The notes under the pieces are model-generated. The model was given only the letters and a program-made list of their open reading frames with translations, made no database searches and was not told the DNA's origin. A DNA stretch of 64,000 nucleotides from Chloroflexota bacterium (GTDB lineage: Bacteria; Chloroflexota; Ktedonobacteria; Ktedonobacterales; Ktedonobacteraceae), in assembly GCA_005881495.1 (NCBI GenBank), contig VBHI01000210.1, forward strand, positions 1 through 64,000, read 5' to 3'. Numbering within the stretch: the stretch's first letter is position 1; the number at the start of each line of letters is the position of its first letter. Shown here piece by piece: positions 27,554-37,652 of this stretch. The translations under genes and the position numbers were made by a program.

Positions 27554-30500
27554 ATGAGTCAATTTCTAGAGAGCCTGGCAGAGCGCGTCTTAATTTACGA
27601 TGGCGCAATGGGGACGAATATACAAAACTACCAGCTGAGCGCGGAAGATTACGGAGGTCAGGCCACCGAGGGATGCAACGAATACCTGGTGCTGACAAAA
27701 CCGGCGGTGATCGAAGAGATTCACGCGGGTTTTCTCGAGGTGGGCTGCGACGTCATTGAGACAGATTCTTTCACCGCCAGCCGGCTCAAGCTTGACGAGT
27801 ATGGCCTGGGAGCGCTGACACACGAGGTAAACCTGACGGCAGCACGCCTTGCGCGTCGCATTGCTGATAGCTATAGCACGTCGAAACTGCCGCGCTTTGT
27901 GGCCGGTTCAATTGGTCCCACGGGTATGCTGCCTTCCTCCAATGACCCACTGTTGAGCAATATCACCTACCAGCAACTGGCAGAGATATTCCAGGAACAG
28001 GCCGCCGCTCTCTTAGAGGGGGGCGTCGATGTGCTGTTGATCGAAACCAGCCAGGATATTTTAGAGGTACGGGCCGCTATCACCGGTATCCATCGCGCCA
28101 TGCGCCAGGTTGGACGTAGTGTGCCCATCCAGGCGCAGGTCTCGCTCGATACCAGTGGCCGTATGCTCCTGGGAACTGATATCGCGGCTGTGATGACCAC
28201 GCTGGTAGCGCTGAGGGTTGACATCGTAGGCCTGAACTGTTCGACGGGGCCAGAGTATATGCGCGAACCGGTGCGCTTCCTGGCGGAGAACTGCCCGCTG
28301 CCCATCTCCACTATACCGAACGCGGGTATTCCGCTCAATGTCAGCGGGTTAGCGGTGTATCCAATGGAACCCGAGCCAATGGCAGCGGCCCTGCGCGATT
28401 TTATTAGCGAGTTCGGCGTCAATATCGTCGGTGGCTGCTGTGGGAGCAGCCACGAGCACCTGAGAGCGATTGTCAAAGCCTGCCGCAATGTGCCACGGCG
28501 CCCGCGGCCAATCGCGGATGCCAACTTCACGCATAAGGATTTTACACGCATCATTCCACCGTTTGTCTCCGGGGGCATACGGGCGACAGCACTACAACAG
28601 GTCCCCGCACCGTTACTGGTGGGAGAGCGTGTTAATAGCCAGGGGAGCCGCAAGGCGAAGCAGGCGCTGCTCAATGATGATTATGATACATTGCTCGCCG
28701 TTGGGCGCGAACAGGTTGAAGGTGGAGCACACGTCTTAGATGTCTGTGTGGCGCTGACGGAACGCACAGACGAAGCTACGCAGATGGCGAAAACCATTAA
28801 AAAGCTCTCCATGGGCCTTGAAGCGCCACTGGAAATCGATTCGACCGAGCCGGATGTGATCAAAGCGGCGCTAGAAACCTATCCAGGACGGGCCATCATC
28901 AACTCGATCAATATGGAGACGGGGCGAGAACGCATAGACAACGTTGTGCCCATGGCGGTTGAACATGGTTCCGCTGTGGTCGCGCTGACCATTGACGAGA
29001 TAAGTATGGGTAAGACCACTGAACGCAAGGTTGAGATTGCCCACAAAATCTATGATATCTGTGTTAAGGAGTACGGACTGGCGCCCAACGCGCTTATCTT
29101 CGATGTACTCACGTTTCCAGTCACAACGGGACAGGAGGAACTGAAAACGGCGGCCATCGAGACGCTGAACGCCATTACACGGACCAGGGCTGAACTTCCC
29201 GGTGTGTTGACCATACTTGGAGTAAGCAATGTTTCGTTTGGCCTGCAACCGCACGCGCGGGCAGTACTCAACAGCGTGTTCCTCTATCACGCTGTGAAAG
29301 CAGGTCTGGACCTGGCCATCGTCAACCCACTGCACATTACACCCTACACAGAAATCGATGCTGAACAGCGGCAGCTGGCCGAAGACCTGATCTACAACCG
29401 GGACGATGCCCTGCCACGCTACATCGCCTACTTTGAGGAACACGCTCCCCAAAAAGAAGATGGGAAAGACAAAGTTGATCCGACCGAGGGTATGAACCTG
29501 GCGGAGCGCATCCACTGGCAAATCCTGCACCGCCGCAAGGAGGGCATCGAGCCGCTGATCAGCGAAATCATCGAAGAACGCGCGCGGGAGATGGGCGTTG
29601 CTCAGAGCGAGGCCGCGGTGAACGTGCTCAACACGGTGCTGTTGCCAGCGATGAAAGATGTGGGAGATCGTTTCGGCGCGGGCGAACTGATCCTGCCCTT
29701 TGTGCTGCAGTCCGCGGAAGTGATGAAACGGGCCGTGGCACACCTGGAAGGTTACCTGGAGAAAGTAGAAGGCTATACGAAAGGCAAGATTGTGTTGGCA
29801 ACGGTCTTTGGCGATGTACACGATATCGGCAAAAACCTGGTCAACACGATCCTGAGCAACAACGGCTATACGGTCTATGACCTGGGCAAACAGGTGCCGC
29901 TGAATACGATTCTGGACAAGGCCATCGAGGTCAACGCCGATGCTATTGGCCTCTCAGCGCTGCTGGTGAGTACATCCAAACAGATGCCGCTTTGCGTGAA
30001 GGAATTGTACAAACGGGGACTGAACTTCCCGGTGATTGTGGGAGGAGCAGCCATTAATCGCTCCTATGGGCGGCGGATCCTCTTTGTCGATGAGCAGACA
30101 GCGGATGCGACGCCGGTGCCTTACGAGCACGGTGTATTTTATGCCCGCGACGCCTTTGAAGGGCTGGAGATAATTGATCGCCTGACCAGCAGTCCTGAGC
30201 AGCGCGCGGCATTTATTCAACGGATTAAAGAAGAGGCGCTCAAGGAGCGTTTGAAAAAGGCGACAGGTGCGACTGGCGCGACGACATCTCAGGCAGGAGA
30301 AGATACTCCCTCTGCCAGTATACAACCCGCGCTTTCCATTCCCCGGCCACCATTCTGGGGGCCGCGCGTGCTTGAGCGCATCGGCATTGAGGACGTGGCG
30401 CCCTGTATGGACCTGAACACGCTTTTCCGCCTGCACTGGGGTGGGAAAACGCACGGAGCCGACTTTACGCGGCTGGTAGAGATGGATTTTCGCCCGCGCC

Positions 30501-31129
30501 TGAAACGCATGTTGCTCGAGGCACGCCAACAACGCTACCTGCAGCCAAAGGTCATTTATGGCTATTTTCCCTGCCAGTCCAGCGGCAATGAACTTATTGT
30601 GTATGATCCGGTGGGGATGCAGGAGCCAGGAGGCCCGCTCAAAGCAATAGCCCGCTTCCACTTTCCACGACAGCACGAGCGCGAGCGGCTCTGCCTGGCA
30701 GATTATTTTGCCCCGGTTAGCAGTGGAGAGATAGATGTAGTAGCTTTCCAGGTCGTCACAATGGGAGAGTCTGTCAGCGAGGTAGTGCATCAATTACAGC
30801 AAGCGGGAGACTATGCCGAGGCATATTTTGTGCACGGATTGGCGGTTGAGATGGCCGAGGGATTGGCAGAATACACGAACCGCTTGATACGGCAAGAGCT
30901 GGGGCTGGATGAGCAGCGTGGACGGCGCTATAGCTGGGGCTACCCGGCCATTCCTGACCTTGAGGACCATGTGAAAGTGTTCCAATTGCTGCCAGTGGCT
31001 GCAACTATCGGTGTCGATCTGACAGAGGCATTTCAACTGGTGCCGGAGCAGTCGACGGCGGCGATTGTAGTGCATCACCAGCAGGCGACATACTTCGCCG
31101 TGAGAGAACAGGCGGCGGCGACGGTATAA
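27554..31129 (+). CDS. metH: cobalamin-dependent methionine synthase
   Basis: 1191 residues with all the modules. An N-terminal homocysteine methyltransferase barrel has the zinc Cys residues in GLNCSTGPE and VGGCCGSSHEH. A pterin (methyltetrahydrofolate) barrel starts near 350. The cap and B12-binding domain has its cobalt-ligating H756 in GDVHDIGKNLV. A C-terminal activation domain runs from about 930. A linker near residue 900 is rich in Ala, Thr and Gly. It moves the methyl group from methyltetrahydrofolate through B12 to homocysteine. AAGGGA lies about seven bases before the ATG. No cobalamin riboswitch was recognised upstream. Confidence 0.97.
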   Translation: MSQFLESLAERVLIYDGAMGTNIQNYQLSAEDYGGQATEGCNEYLVLTKPAVIEEIHAGFLEVGCDVIETDSFTASRLKLDEYGLGALTHEVNLTAARLARRIADSYSTSKLPRFVAGSIGPTGMLPSSNDPLLSNITYQQLAEIFQEQAAALLEGGVDVLLIETSQDILEVRAAITGIHRAMRQVGRSVPIQAQVSLDTSGRMLLGTDIAAVMTTLVALRVDIVGLNCSTGPEYMREPVRFLAENCPLPISTIPNAGIPLNVSGLAVYPMEPEPMAAALRDFISEFGVNIVGGCCGSSHEHLRAIVKACRNVPRRPRPIADANFTHKDFTRIIPPFVSGGIRATALQQVPAPLLVGERVNSQGSRKAKQALLNDDYDTLLAVGREQVEGGAHVLDVCVALTERTDEATQMAKTIKKLSMGLEAPLEIDSTEPDVIKAALETYPGRAIINSINMETGRERIDNVVPMAVEHGSAVVALTIDEISMGKTTERKVEIAHKIYDICVKEYGLAPNALIFDVLTFPVTTGQEELKTAAIETLNAITRTRAELPGVLTILGVSNVSFGLQPHARAVLNSVFLYHAVKAGLDLAIVNPLHITPYTEIDAEQRQLAEDLIYNRDDALPRYIAYFEEHAPQKEDGKDKVDPTEGMNLAERIHWQILHRRKEGIEPLISEIIEERAREMGVAQSEAAVNVLNTVLLPAMKDVGDRFGAGELILPFVLQSAEVMKRAVAHLEGYLEKVEGYTKGKIVLATVFGDVHDIGKNLVNTILSNNGYTVYDLGKQVPLNTILDKAIEVNADAIGLSALLVSTSKQMPLCVKELYKRGLNFPVIVGGAAINRSYGRRILFVDEQTADATPVPYEHGVFYARDAFEGLEIIDRLTSSPEQRAAFIQRIKEEALKERLKKATGATGATTSQAGEDTPSASIQPALSIPRPPFWGPRVLERIGIEDVAPCMDLNTLFRLHWGGKTHGADFTRLVEMDFRPRLKRMLLEARQQRYLQPKVIYGYFPCQSSGNELIVYDPVGMQEPGGPLKAIARFHFPRQHERERLCLADYFAPVSSGEIDVVAFQVVTMGESVSEVVHQLQQAGDYAEAYFVHGLAVEMAEGLAEYTNRLIRQELGLDEQRGRRYSWGYPAIPDLEDHVKVFQLLPVAATIGVDLTEAFQLVPEQSTAAIVVHHQQATYFAVREQAAATV

Positions 31130-31158
31130 TGAAAGATCTATGCGATTTCCAGAGCGTA

Positions 31159-31167
31159 TGGTATACT
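31159..31167 (+). promoter_or_regulatory. extended -10 promoter candidate for the cysS leader
   Basis: TGG followed by TATACT (31162-31167) forms an extended -10 element; no good -35 box is visible. Transcription would start near 31174, about 315 bases before the cysS start codon. Confidence 0.4.
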
Positions 31168-31173
31168 AAGCAC

Positions 31174-31482
31174 AACGAAGTTTGCACACAAGTCTGTGCC
31201 ATGTTGGAGAAGATCGAGCGTGAAGCACCATTATAGAATGCACTACTGCACCTGTCCCAGCGTTCGCAGGGGAAACCTGGATAGCTCAGCCCCCTGTGAA
31301 CGGTATGACGTGCGCTCTATCAGTAAGTAAGTCACTGCTATATACCCCCTGCACGTCCACTGTCTGAGCTATCACCTCTCAATACCCTTTTGGCGCTTCA
31401 ATGTACATACTACAGGATGCATTTGGGAAGATACCTGCGCGAGGAATGAACCCCTGCACCTATCACTACATGATGAGGAGCT
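31174..31482 (+). ncRNA. candidate structured 5' leader of cysS
   Basis: Stems seen directly: GCACA/TGTGC (31184-31188, 31195-31199); an outer GATAGCTCAG/CTGAGCTATC (31280-31289, 31364-31373) enclosing GACGTGC/GCACGTC (31307-31313, 31351-31357). A GCAGGGG at 31266-31272 can pair with CCCCTGC at either 31346-31352 or 31451-31457, and these options exclude each other. The second partner lies 18 bases before the GAGGAG ribosome site. No T-box signature was found. It may be a cis-regulatory RNA, but the class is unknown and covariation is untested. Confidence 0.4.
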
Positions 31483-31488
31483 TTGCTC

Positions 31489-32973
31489 ATGATGACAACA
31501 TCGACAAAACCAGTTTACCTCTATAATACGTTGACGAGAAGTAAAGACCTGTTCACGCCGCTTCACCCGCCGCGCGTGGGCATATATACCTGCGGCCCAA
31601 CGGTTTACCGGGATATTCATATTGGCAACTTCCGTGCCTTCATGACATCGGACTGGCTGCGCCGCATGCTCGAGTACAATGGGTACGATGTCCTTGTGGT
31701 GCGCAACATCACCGACGTCGGGCATCTCCAAAATGATGTTGAAGAGAGTGGCGAAGACAGGCTGGAGCATGAAGCGCGCGCCACAGGCCGCTCCGCCTAC
31801 GAGATAGCCGAGTACTATACGCGGAAGTACCTGGCAGACGCGGAAGAGCTGAACATCTTGCCTCCTCACGTCGGTCCTAAAGCAACCGACCATATTCCCG
31901 AGATGCAGGCAATGACGGCGAAACTGATCGAGAAGGGACTGGCGTATGTAGCCAACGGGAACGTGTACTATGATGTCAGTCGTTTCCCTAACTACGGGCA
32001 ATTATCGGGGAATACCATAGAAAACCTGCGGGAGGGTGGACACGGGCGAGAGCAGATGGAGATTGCCGAGGATAAGGATGCTCCAGAAGATTTCGCGTTG
32101 TGGAAACATGGCGATGCAAGCCGGCAGATGAACTGGTCCAGCCCGTGGGGCATTGGTTTTCCCGGTTGGCATATCGAGTGCTCCGCTATGGCAACGAAAT
32201 ACCTGGGCGAGCAATTCGATATTCACACTGGCGGCATGGATCTGCGGTTCCCACACCACGAGGACGAGATCGCTCAGAGCCAGGGAGCCAGTGGGAAGCG
32301 GCCCGTCCAGGTCTGGGTGCATAACGAATTCCTGACGATCAGCAATCGCAAGATGAAAGTGAAGGGTAAAGGGGGAGAGAGTGATGAGATGAAGATGTCG
32401 CGTTCAATCGGAAACGTCATCCTGGTCAGTACCCTCAAAGAATGGGGCTTTGACCCCCTGGCCTATCGCTACCTGCTGCTGACCGCGCACTACCGGTCGA
32501 AGATCAACTTTACCGACGAGTCGCTGACGGCGGCACAGAATGGGCTTAATAACTTGCGCGACGACCTGGCCGCATTGCTTGCCACAGTGTCTGCGAATGG
32601 CCATGCAGCGGGCAGCACTACATGGTCAGAGGAGGCGCAGCAAGTACGAGAGGCATTCCATTCTGCAATCAATAACGATCTGGACCTACCTACCGCGCTG
32701 AGTATCACGCGCGAGGTGGCGCGAGATCACAAAATTGCCCCGGCAGAACGAAGGCGCCTGATCCTTGATTTTGACAAAGTGTTAGGTCTTCGCCTCGATA
32801 CTGTTGAGGCCAGGGCTCCTCGCGAGGTGAGCGAGGAGGTGATGGCGCTTGTGAGGCAGCGTGACGCGGCGCGCGCCGCGCGCGATTGGAAGCGGTCTGA
32901 CGAGATACGTGAATTGCTGATAGCACAGGGGTATGAGGTGCGCGATACTCCGAAGGGGACGGAGCTGGTTTAG
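31489..32973 (+). CDS. cysS: cysteinyl-tRNA synthetase
   Basis: 494 residues; a class I synthetase that charges tRNA-Cys. The zinc and nucleotide site begins with C35 in YTCGPTVY; the HIGH-type motif is HIGN (44-47); further zinc ligands lie in WHIECSAMA and the HHEDEIAQS segment; the KMSKS-type loop is KMSRS at 302-306. The C-terminal anticodon-binding region (RQRDAARAARDWKRSDEIR) is normal. The ATG at 31489 is eight bases after GAGGAG; the upstream in-frame TTG lies inside a small hairpin around that site. A hairpin follows the stop. Confidence 0.97.
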   Translation: MMTTSTKPVYLYNTLTRSKDLFTPLHPPRVGIYTCGPTVYRDIHIGNFRAFMTSDWLRRMLEYNGYDVLVVRNITDVGHLQNDVEESGEDRLEHEARATGRSAYEIAEYYTRKYLADAEELNILPPHVGPKATDHIPEMQAMTAKLIEKGLAYVANGNVYYDVSRFPNYGQLSGNTIENLREGGHGREQMEIAEDKDAPEDFALWKHGDASRQMNWSSPWGIGFPGWHIECSAMATKYLGEQFDIHTGGMDLRFPHHEDEIAQSQGASGKRPVQVWVHNEFLTISNRKMKVKGKGGESDEMKMSRSIGNVILVSTLKEWGFDPLAYRYLLLTAHYRSKINFTDESLTAAQNGLNNLRDDLAALLATVSANGHAAGSTTWSEEAQQVREAFHSAINNDLDLPTALSITREVARDHKIAPAERRRLILDFDKVLGLRLDTVEARAPREVSEEVMALVRQRDAARAARDWKRSDEIRELLIAQGYEVRDTPKGTELV

Positions 32974-33004
32974 AACGAGGGAACAGTGGTGGATGACGGT
33001 TAAA

Positions 33005-33040
33005 CCAGGAGCTTAAAGCTTGATGCTTTCAAGCTCCTGG
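33005..33040 (+). terminator. stem-loop after cysS
   Basis: CCAGGAGCTT (33005-33014) pairs with AAGCTCCTGG (33031-33040), with AAAGC/GCTTT inside and a TTGAT loop. There is no T-run, so it may stabilise the transcript end rather than terminate by itself. Confidence 0.5.
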
Positions 33041-33136
33041 CTTACCATACGAATGGGTCTATAGCGTTAACTCTCTAGCTTATTCTGTCATAGGAATAAC
33101 TCCAGTACATTGATACTTATGGAGTGGATGGTTGAC

Positions 33137-34652
33137 TTACATGGCTACGAGCGCATCGAGCAGTTTAGCTCCATCAGGTGTACCTACGCCAGTACATGCA
33201 TCCCATCCTTGCCCTGCGGAATAGCCACCGTTATTGCCACTGGTCACATCTCGCAATGCATTGGCTTGCACGAGTCGGACGTAATTCTGGTAGAGAATGG
33301 GATTCAGGTAGCCAATGGGTTTCCCTCGTTTTTGGTTAATGAGCGCGATCAAGCCTGCCCATAAAGGCGCAACTGCACTGGTGCCGCCAAACACTGCGTC
33401 TTGTCCATCGACGTGGACCCGGTACCCTGTTTGGGGATCAGCATTTCCCGCAACATCAGGTACACCTCGTCCGGTATGCTTGTCATTTATCGATGGGGGA
33501 ATTCCTGCATTGGCTTGCCACGTTGGTGGGCCGAAGACATCACTGACACCTCCACCTGTGGATGAATTGACTGGAGGCGGGGAAGTCAACGTGTGCTTTC
33601 CCATCGGTTACACCATCTCCCGAACCATTGTCACCGGAGGCACAGCAGACCGTGATACCCAGTGCAACGGCTGCCTGGAATGCCTGATCCATCAATTGCA
33701 TCGCCTGCGCCGTCCAATTCACTTCAGGACCTCCCCAGCTGATCGAGATTACTGTTGGGTTATACCTCGTATCATGGGTGGCCTGCGTGATGGCATCAAG
33801 GAAGCCCTGATCCGTATTTGGAGCGAAGTAGACGACGATATGGGCACCTGGGGCAATCGCACCCGCAACTTCAATATCAAGGTCGACTTCGCCATCTGCG
33901 CTATTTGGTTGTCCTACCGGGTGATTGTTTCCATGATCGACAGACACACTTGTTACCTTCGGCAGAGGGATGTTTAACTGGTGAAAATAGGTTTTGAGGT
34001 CCTTGCTCTTATAGCCTCCACCGAGCTCGATGATCGCTATACATTGACCGCTTCCATTAATGCCAGTTGGAAAGTCGTAGAGTTGGGCAAGTTGCGGTGG
34101 AGTATAGGAAGGAGTGCTTGCATTCGTCAGGGGAGTAATTGTTGCGCCAACATTGTACTTAAAGTGAGGTCGAGCTTGAGGACGATCATCAAGTCCGAAA
34201 ACACCCACAACGATCTGAGCAAGCTCACTGGGAATGTGCAAGTGACCAACGCGGCCTCGGAAAGTGCCGCCTTCGTACTCATAGCGCTGGAGTTCTGTGG
34301 CGAAGGCCGTAGTCATCGCGGCTGCCGTACCTGCAAGGACAACCTTTCGACTAATGGGGTCCGTTTCGACGACGGTGAGATCATATTCACGTGCGAATGC
34401 CTCGACTTTTGCCAGGTCGTCGGGAGCAGCGCTATGAGTGGCGCTATACTCTGCTCTGGTGAGAGGTTGGCTTTGGCGCTGTACTTGCTCACTGATTGTG
34501 TTGGTTAAACTGCTTGTAGCAGGGTCTCTCAGGTAGATACTGACCTCAATATGTTCATTGGGATCTACGGGACCGACCTGACGTGCGTTAGTAGGGGGCT
34601 TTCGCTCACTGTTGGAAAGCCTCTCGTATCCCTGGGGTGGCATGTTAAGCAT
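33137..34652 (-). pseudogene. sedolisin (kumamolisin-like, S53) peptidase, disrupted
   Basis: The 5' part (34652 to about 33560) encodes a propeptide-like N terminus, then the catalytic segment GEVDLDIEVAGAIAPGA (Glu and Asp) and ASGDNGSGDG. It runs into HVDFPASS and then leaves frame, stopping at 33540. The other frame resumes with TGGGVSDVF and continues to FGGTSAVAP, carrying the nucleophile Ser, and to a normal end at 33137. In intact kumamolisins about 30-40 residues (with an ACGGT-type segment) lie between PASS and TGGGVSDVF; here they are missing. So a deletion plus a frame change near 33555-33590 has broken the gene, unless the assembly is wrong. GAGGAG before the ATG at 34652 marks the start. 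Confidence 0.8.
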
Positions 34653-34995
34653 GATTTGCTCCTCATGTTTTTCGATTCTTTTTGCTTTGTTTGTAGAAAA
34701 TACACAAACGATCTTCTATTAAACGCGCTATGAAAACAACCTCTACAAATCCATCAGTAGTGACCGGCGCTGTTGCCGAATTGGTTCTCTCAGCTCAATC
34801 TGAATGTATTTCTTCTGTCAAGACAGGTTTGGACAATAAAGCACCGTAGATTGCACTAATAATGTTATGAAAGACGAATCGAAGAATACTGCGCTTCTGA
34901 TTAAAAAGTCAATATCGTTTTATTCGCCTCATAAAGTATAAGTAAGACTTATTGATTTGTCAAGTAAGCGTATTCACTCATGTAAATCGACTCAC
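34653..34995. other. AT-rich divergent spacer upstream of the sedolisin and acylase genes
   Basis: Contains the ribosome site of the sedolisin gene and should contain its promoter; no confident -35/-10 pair or open frame was found. The acylase-side signals begin at 34996. Confidence 0.4.
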
Positions 34996-35044
34996 CTGAC
35001 CGACCAGAGGTCAGTTGGCTCGTGTTCTGCATTTCTGCTATACT
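34996..35044 (+). promoter_or_regulatory. promoter of the penicillin-acylase gene with an upstream palindrome
   Basis: A perfect palindrome CTGACC-7-GGTCAG (34996-35014) abuts a TTGGCT -35 (35015-35020). The -10 TATACT (35039-35044) is 18 bases further on and has the TG of an extended -10. The palindrome's position suggests an activator or repressor site. Confidence 0.5.
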
Positions 35045-35125
35045 ACGAAAAGTGAACAGTAGGCACTCAACAGTTCGGCATATTTCTATTGGGACTACAC
35101 TCCCCATAGCAAGAGGAGATAAGCG

Positions 35126-37600
35126 ATGGCATCCTGGTGGCAAAAAACGATAGCGGCAGTTGCAGGTCTGGCCGGATTAGTGGGTGGAGCATACTATTTG
35201 TCTGTGCGGCGTCCTCTACCCAGGAAGAAGGGCCATCTCGTTTTCAGTGGGATACATGAGCCAGTTGAAATCATTTTCGACCGCTACGGCGTGCCGCATA
35301 TGTATGCCACGAATGAAGATGATCTGTACTTTGCGCAGGGCTACGTGCATGCCCAGGAGCGGTTCTGGCAGATGGAGTTCAACCGGCGCCTCGGCTCTGG
35401 CCGGCTGGCGGAGATTTTCGGCGAGCTTGCTGTAGAAACCGATCGCTTCTGTCGCCGTCTCGGAATGCACCGGGCAGCCGCGGCGGGCGCTGTGAACCTG
35501 CCTGAGCATGACAGGCGTATCCTGGAATATTACGCACGCGGCGTGAATGCATATATCGAGCGCAATAAACATAATTTGCCCATTGAATTTACTGTCCTCC
35601 GCTTCAAACCCGAACCCTGGCGGATCGCGGACAGCATCCAATGGGCCAAGATGATGGGCTGGAACCTGGGAGGGAACTGGGAAACGGAGGTTATCCGCGC
35701 TCGCTTAGTCGCCCTCCTCGGCGCGGAACGGGCGGCCAAATTAGAGGCTGGCTATGATCCCAAACACCCGCTGATCGTCCCCCCTGGCATTGAGTATCAG
35801 GGGGTTAACCTGGGGATGCTGGAGCAGTACGAACAATTGAAAGAAATGAGTGGATTTGGCATGATCGGCGCCAGCAACAACTGGGTTGTAGATGGCACAA
35901 TGTCTACTACTGGCTTGCCTATCCTCTGCAATGACCCGCACCTGGGTCAGGCTGCGCCGTCGATCTGGTACGAGTGTCACCTGGTCGCAGGCGATATCGA
36001 TGTAATCGGAGCCAGTTTTCCTGGCACGGCGGGGGTAGTGATTGGACACAATCAGTATATCGCCTGGGGAATCACCAACGCGGTCTCAGACGTGCAAGAC
36101 CTGTATATCGAGAAATTCAACCCGGAAAATCCCCATCAATATGAATACCAGGGGAAGTGGGAAGAGGCACAAATCATTCGCGAAGAGATGAAAGTCCGGG
36201 GTAGCAAGACACCACTGATTGAGGAAGTACGCATTACGCGCCATGGCCCCATTCTCACGAAGCTGCCCCATGCTAACACCGGCAACAGTGCTAAAGCGGG
36301 ACAGAACGGCGCACAAGCCGAAGCGGCAGCACTGCCGTTGGCACTACGGTGGACTGGTCTGGAGCAATGCAAGATCATTTCGGCGCTCGATAAACTCGAC
36401 CGCGCAACGAACTGGGAAGAGTTCAAAGAAGCTCTGCGTGACTGGGATGTTCCACCACAAAATTTGATATATGCCGATAATGAGGGGAATATTGGCTATG
36501 TGATGGCCGGCGCTATACCCATTCGCGCAAAAGGGCAGAATCTGCTGCCCTCTCCTGGTTGGACAGGCGAGTATGAATGGACAGGTTTTATCCCCTTTGA
36601 TGAGTTGCCGCAAACCTATAACCCGGAGCAACATTTCATTGTCACGGCAAACAACCGCGTGGTGGACGATGACTATCCCTACTATATTACGAACGAATGG
36701 TTGAATGGCTACCGCGCGCAGCGCATCCGTGACTTGCTCACCAGCAAAGGCAAACTGGCGCCAGAGGACATGGCGAAGATACAAGGGGATCAATACGCAC
36801 TCCCCGCCATTGCAATCGTACCGCATTTGCTGAAGCTTCAGACCAATGCTGCCCTGGAAAAAGCCGCCAGGAATGTGTTACGCACCTGGAATTATGTGCT
36901 CGCTCCCGATAGCGCGGCGGCCGCCATCTATGCTACTTTTCTCCATAAGCTTGAGGTGATCGTCTTTGGTGCTATGCTCGGTGATGACGAGACACTCATC
37001 CATGGTTATCTTGGAAGAGGAGACAATATCCTGGCTTTGACGAACGGGTATGCCAGCCGCAGCAAACCACTGCTGATTCGTTTATTGAATGAGCATGATG
37101 ATAGCTGGTTCGAGAATTCGGCCATTCCAAATGGTCCCCGGTCATGGGATAACGCCCTGGCCAGCGCTTTCACTGCCGCCGTCGAAGAACTGCGTGAGCA
37201 TTTCGGCGACGAGATTACGCGCTGGCAGTATGGCAAGATACATACGCTGACGTATAACCATGTATTGGGAATGGTCAAACCACTGGAGAAAGTCTTTAAT
37301 CGCGGGCCATATCCCCTTGGCGGAGATATCGATACCGTGAATATGGGAGCCTCGGCATTTCACCAACCAGAGGTTGTCATCGTCGTACCGTCATACCGGC
37401 AGATTGTGAACCTGGCAGTTATGCAAGATTCGCTCTCGGGCCATGCACCGGGGCAGTCTGGTCACATTGCCAGCAAGCACTATGCTGACTTTATTAAACC
37501 CTGGCTCAACGTGGAACTTCATCCCATGCTTTTCGAGCGCAATATGATTGAGGCAAACGCAGAGGGCACACTGAGCTTGATGCCTGATACCCAGGGCTAA
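35126..37600 (+). CDS. penicillin-acylase-family Ntn hydrolase
   Basis: 824 residues. A membrane or secretion segment lies at about 8-27. The alpha-chain region contains HAQERFWQME, as in the family. The self-cleavage site and nucleophile is S250 in GASNNWVV, followed by beta-chain motifs NDPHLG, GASFPGTAGVVIGHN and WGITNAVSD. Such enzymes cleave amide bonds in penicillins, acyl-homoserine lactones or related acyl amides after autoproteolysis; the natural substrate is not predictable. RBS AGAGGAGA lies about seven bases before the ATG. It is a single-gene unit with its own promoter. Confidence 0.92.
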   Translation: MASWWQKTIAAVAGLAGLVGGAYYLSVRRPLPRKKGHLVFSGIHEPVEIIFDRYGVPHMYATNEDDLYFAQGYVHAQERFWQMEFNRRLGSGRLAEIFGELAVETDRFCRRLGMHRAAAAGAVNLPEHDRRILEYYARGVNAYIERNKHNLPIEFTVLRFKPEPWRIADSIQWAKMMGWNLGGNWETEVIRARLVALLGAERAAKLEAGYDPKHPLIVPPGIEYQGVNLGMLEQYEQLKEMSGFGMIGASNNWVVDGTMSTTGLPILCNDPHLGQAAPSIWYECHLVAGDIDVIGASFPGTAGVVIGHNQYIAWGITNAVSDVQDLYIEKFNPENPHQYEYQGKWEEAQIIREEMKVRGSKTPLIEEVRITRHGPILTKLPHANTGNSAKAGQNGAQAEAAALPLALRWTGLEQCKIISALDKLDRATNWEEFKEALRDWDVPPQNLIYADNEGNIGYVMAGAIPIRAKGQNLLPSPGWTGEYEWTGFIPFDELPQTYNPEQHFIVTANNRVVDDDYPYYITNEWLNGYRAQRIRDLLTSKGKLAPEDMAKIQGDQYALPAIAIVPHLLKLQTNAALEKAARNVLRTWNYVLAPDSAAAAIYATFLHKLEVIVFGAMLGDDETLIHGYLGRGDNILALTNGYASRSKPLLIRLLNEHDDSWFENSAIPNGPRSWDNALASAFTAAVEELREHFGDEITRWQYGKIHTLTYNHVLGMVKPLEKVFNRGPYPLGGDIDTVNMGASAFHQPEVVIVVPSYRQIVNLAVMQDSLSGHAPGQSGHIASKHYADFIKPWLNVELHPMLFERNMIEANAEGTLSLMPDTQG

Positions 37601-37652
37601 TGCAGAGCAACTTACACTTTCTTTACATTTTTTTGATAGTTTACTCAACCTC

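Noticed and set aside
31274..31300. A TAGCTCAG string resembling the D-arm of a tRNA
   Set aside because: The following GG-AGAGC part, the anticodon arm and a T-arm GTTCGAATC are absent; the string is half of an inverted repeat instead.
31174..31482. T-box riboswitch upstream of cysS
   Set aside because: The conserved T-box antiterminator sequence and a recognisable specifier loop were not found.
33315..34508. Long plus-strand frames opposite the sedolisin gene
   Set aside because: They are shadows of the minus-strand peptidase, whose motifs are clear.
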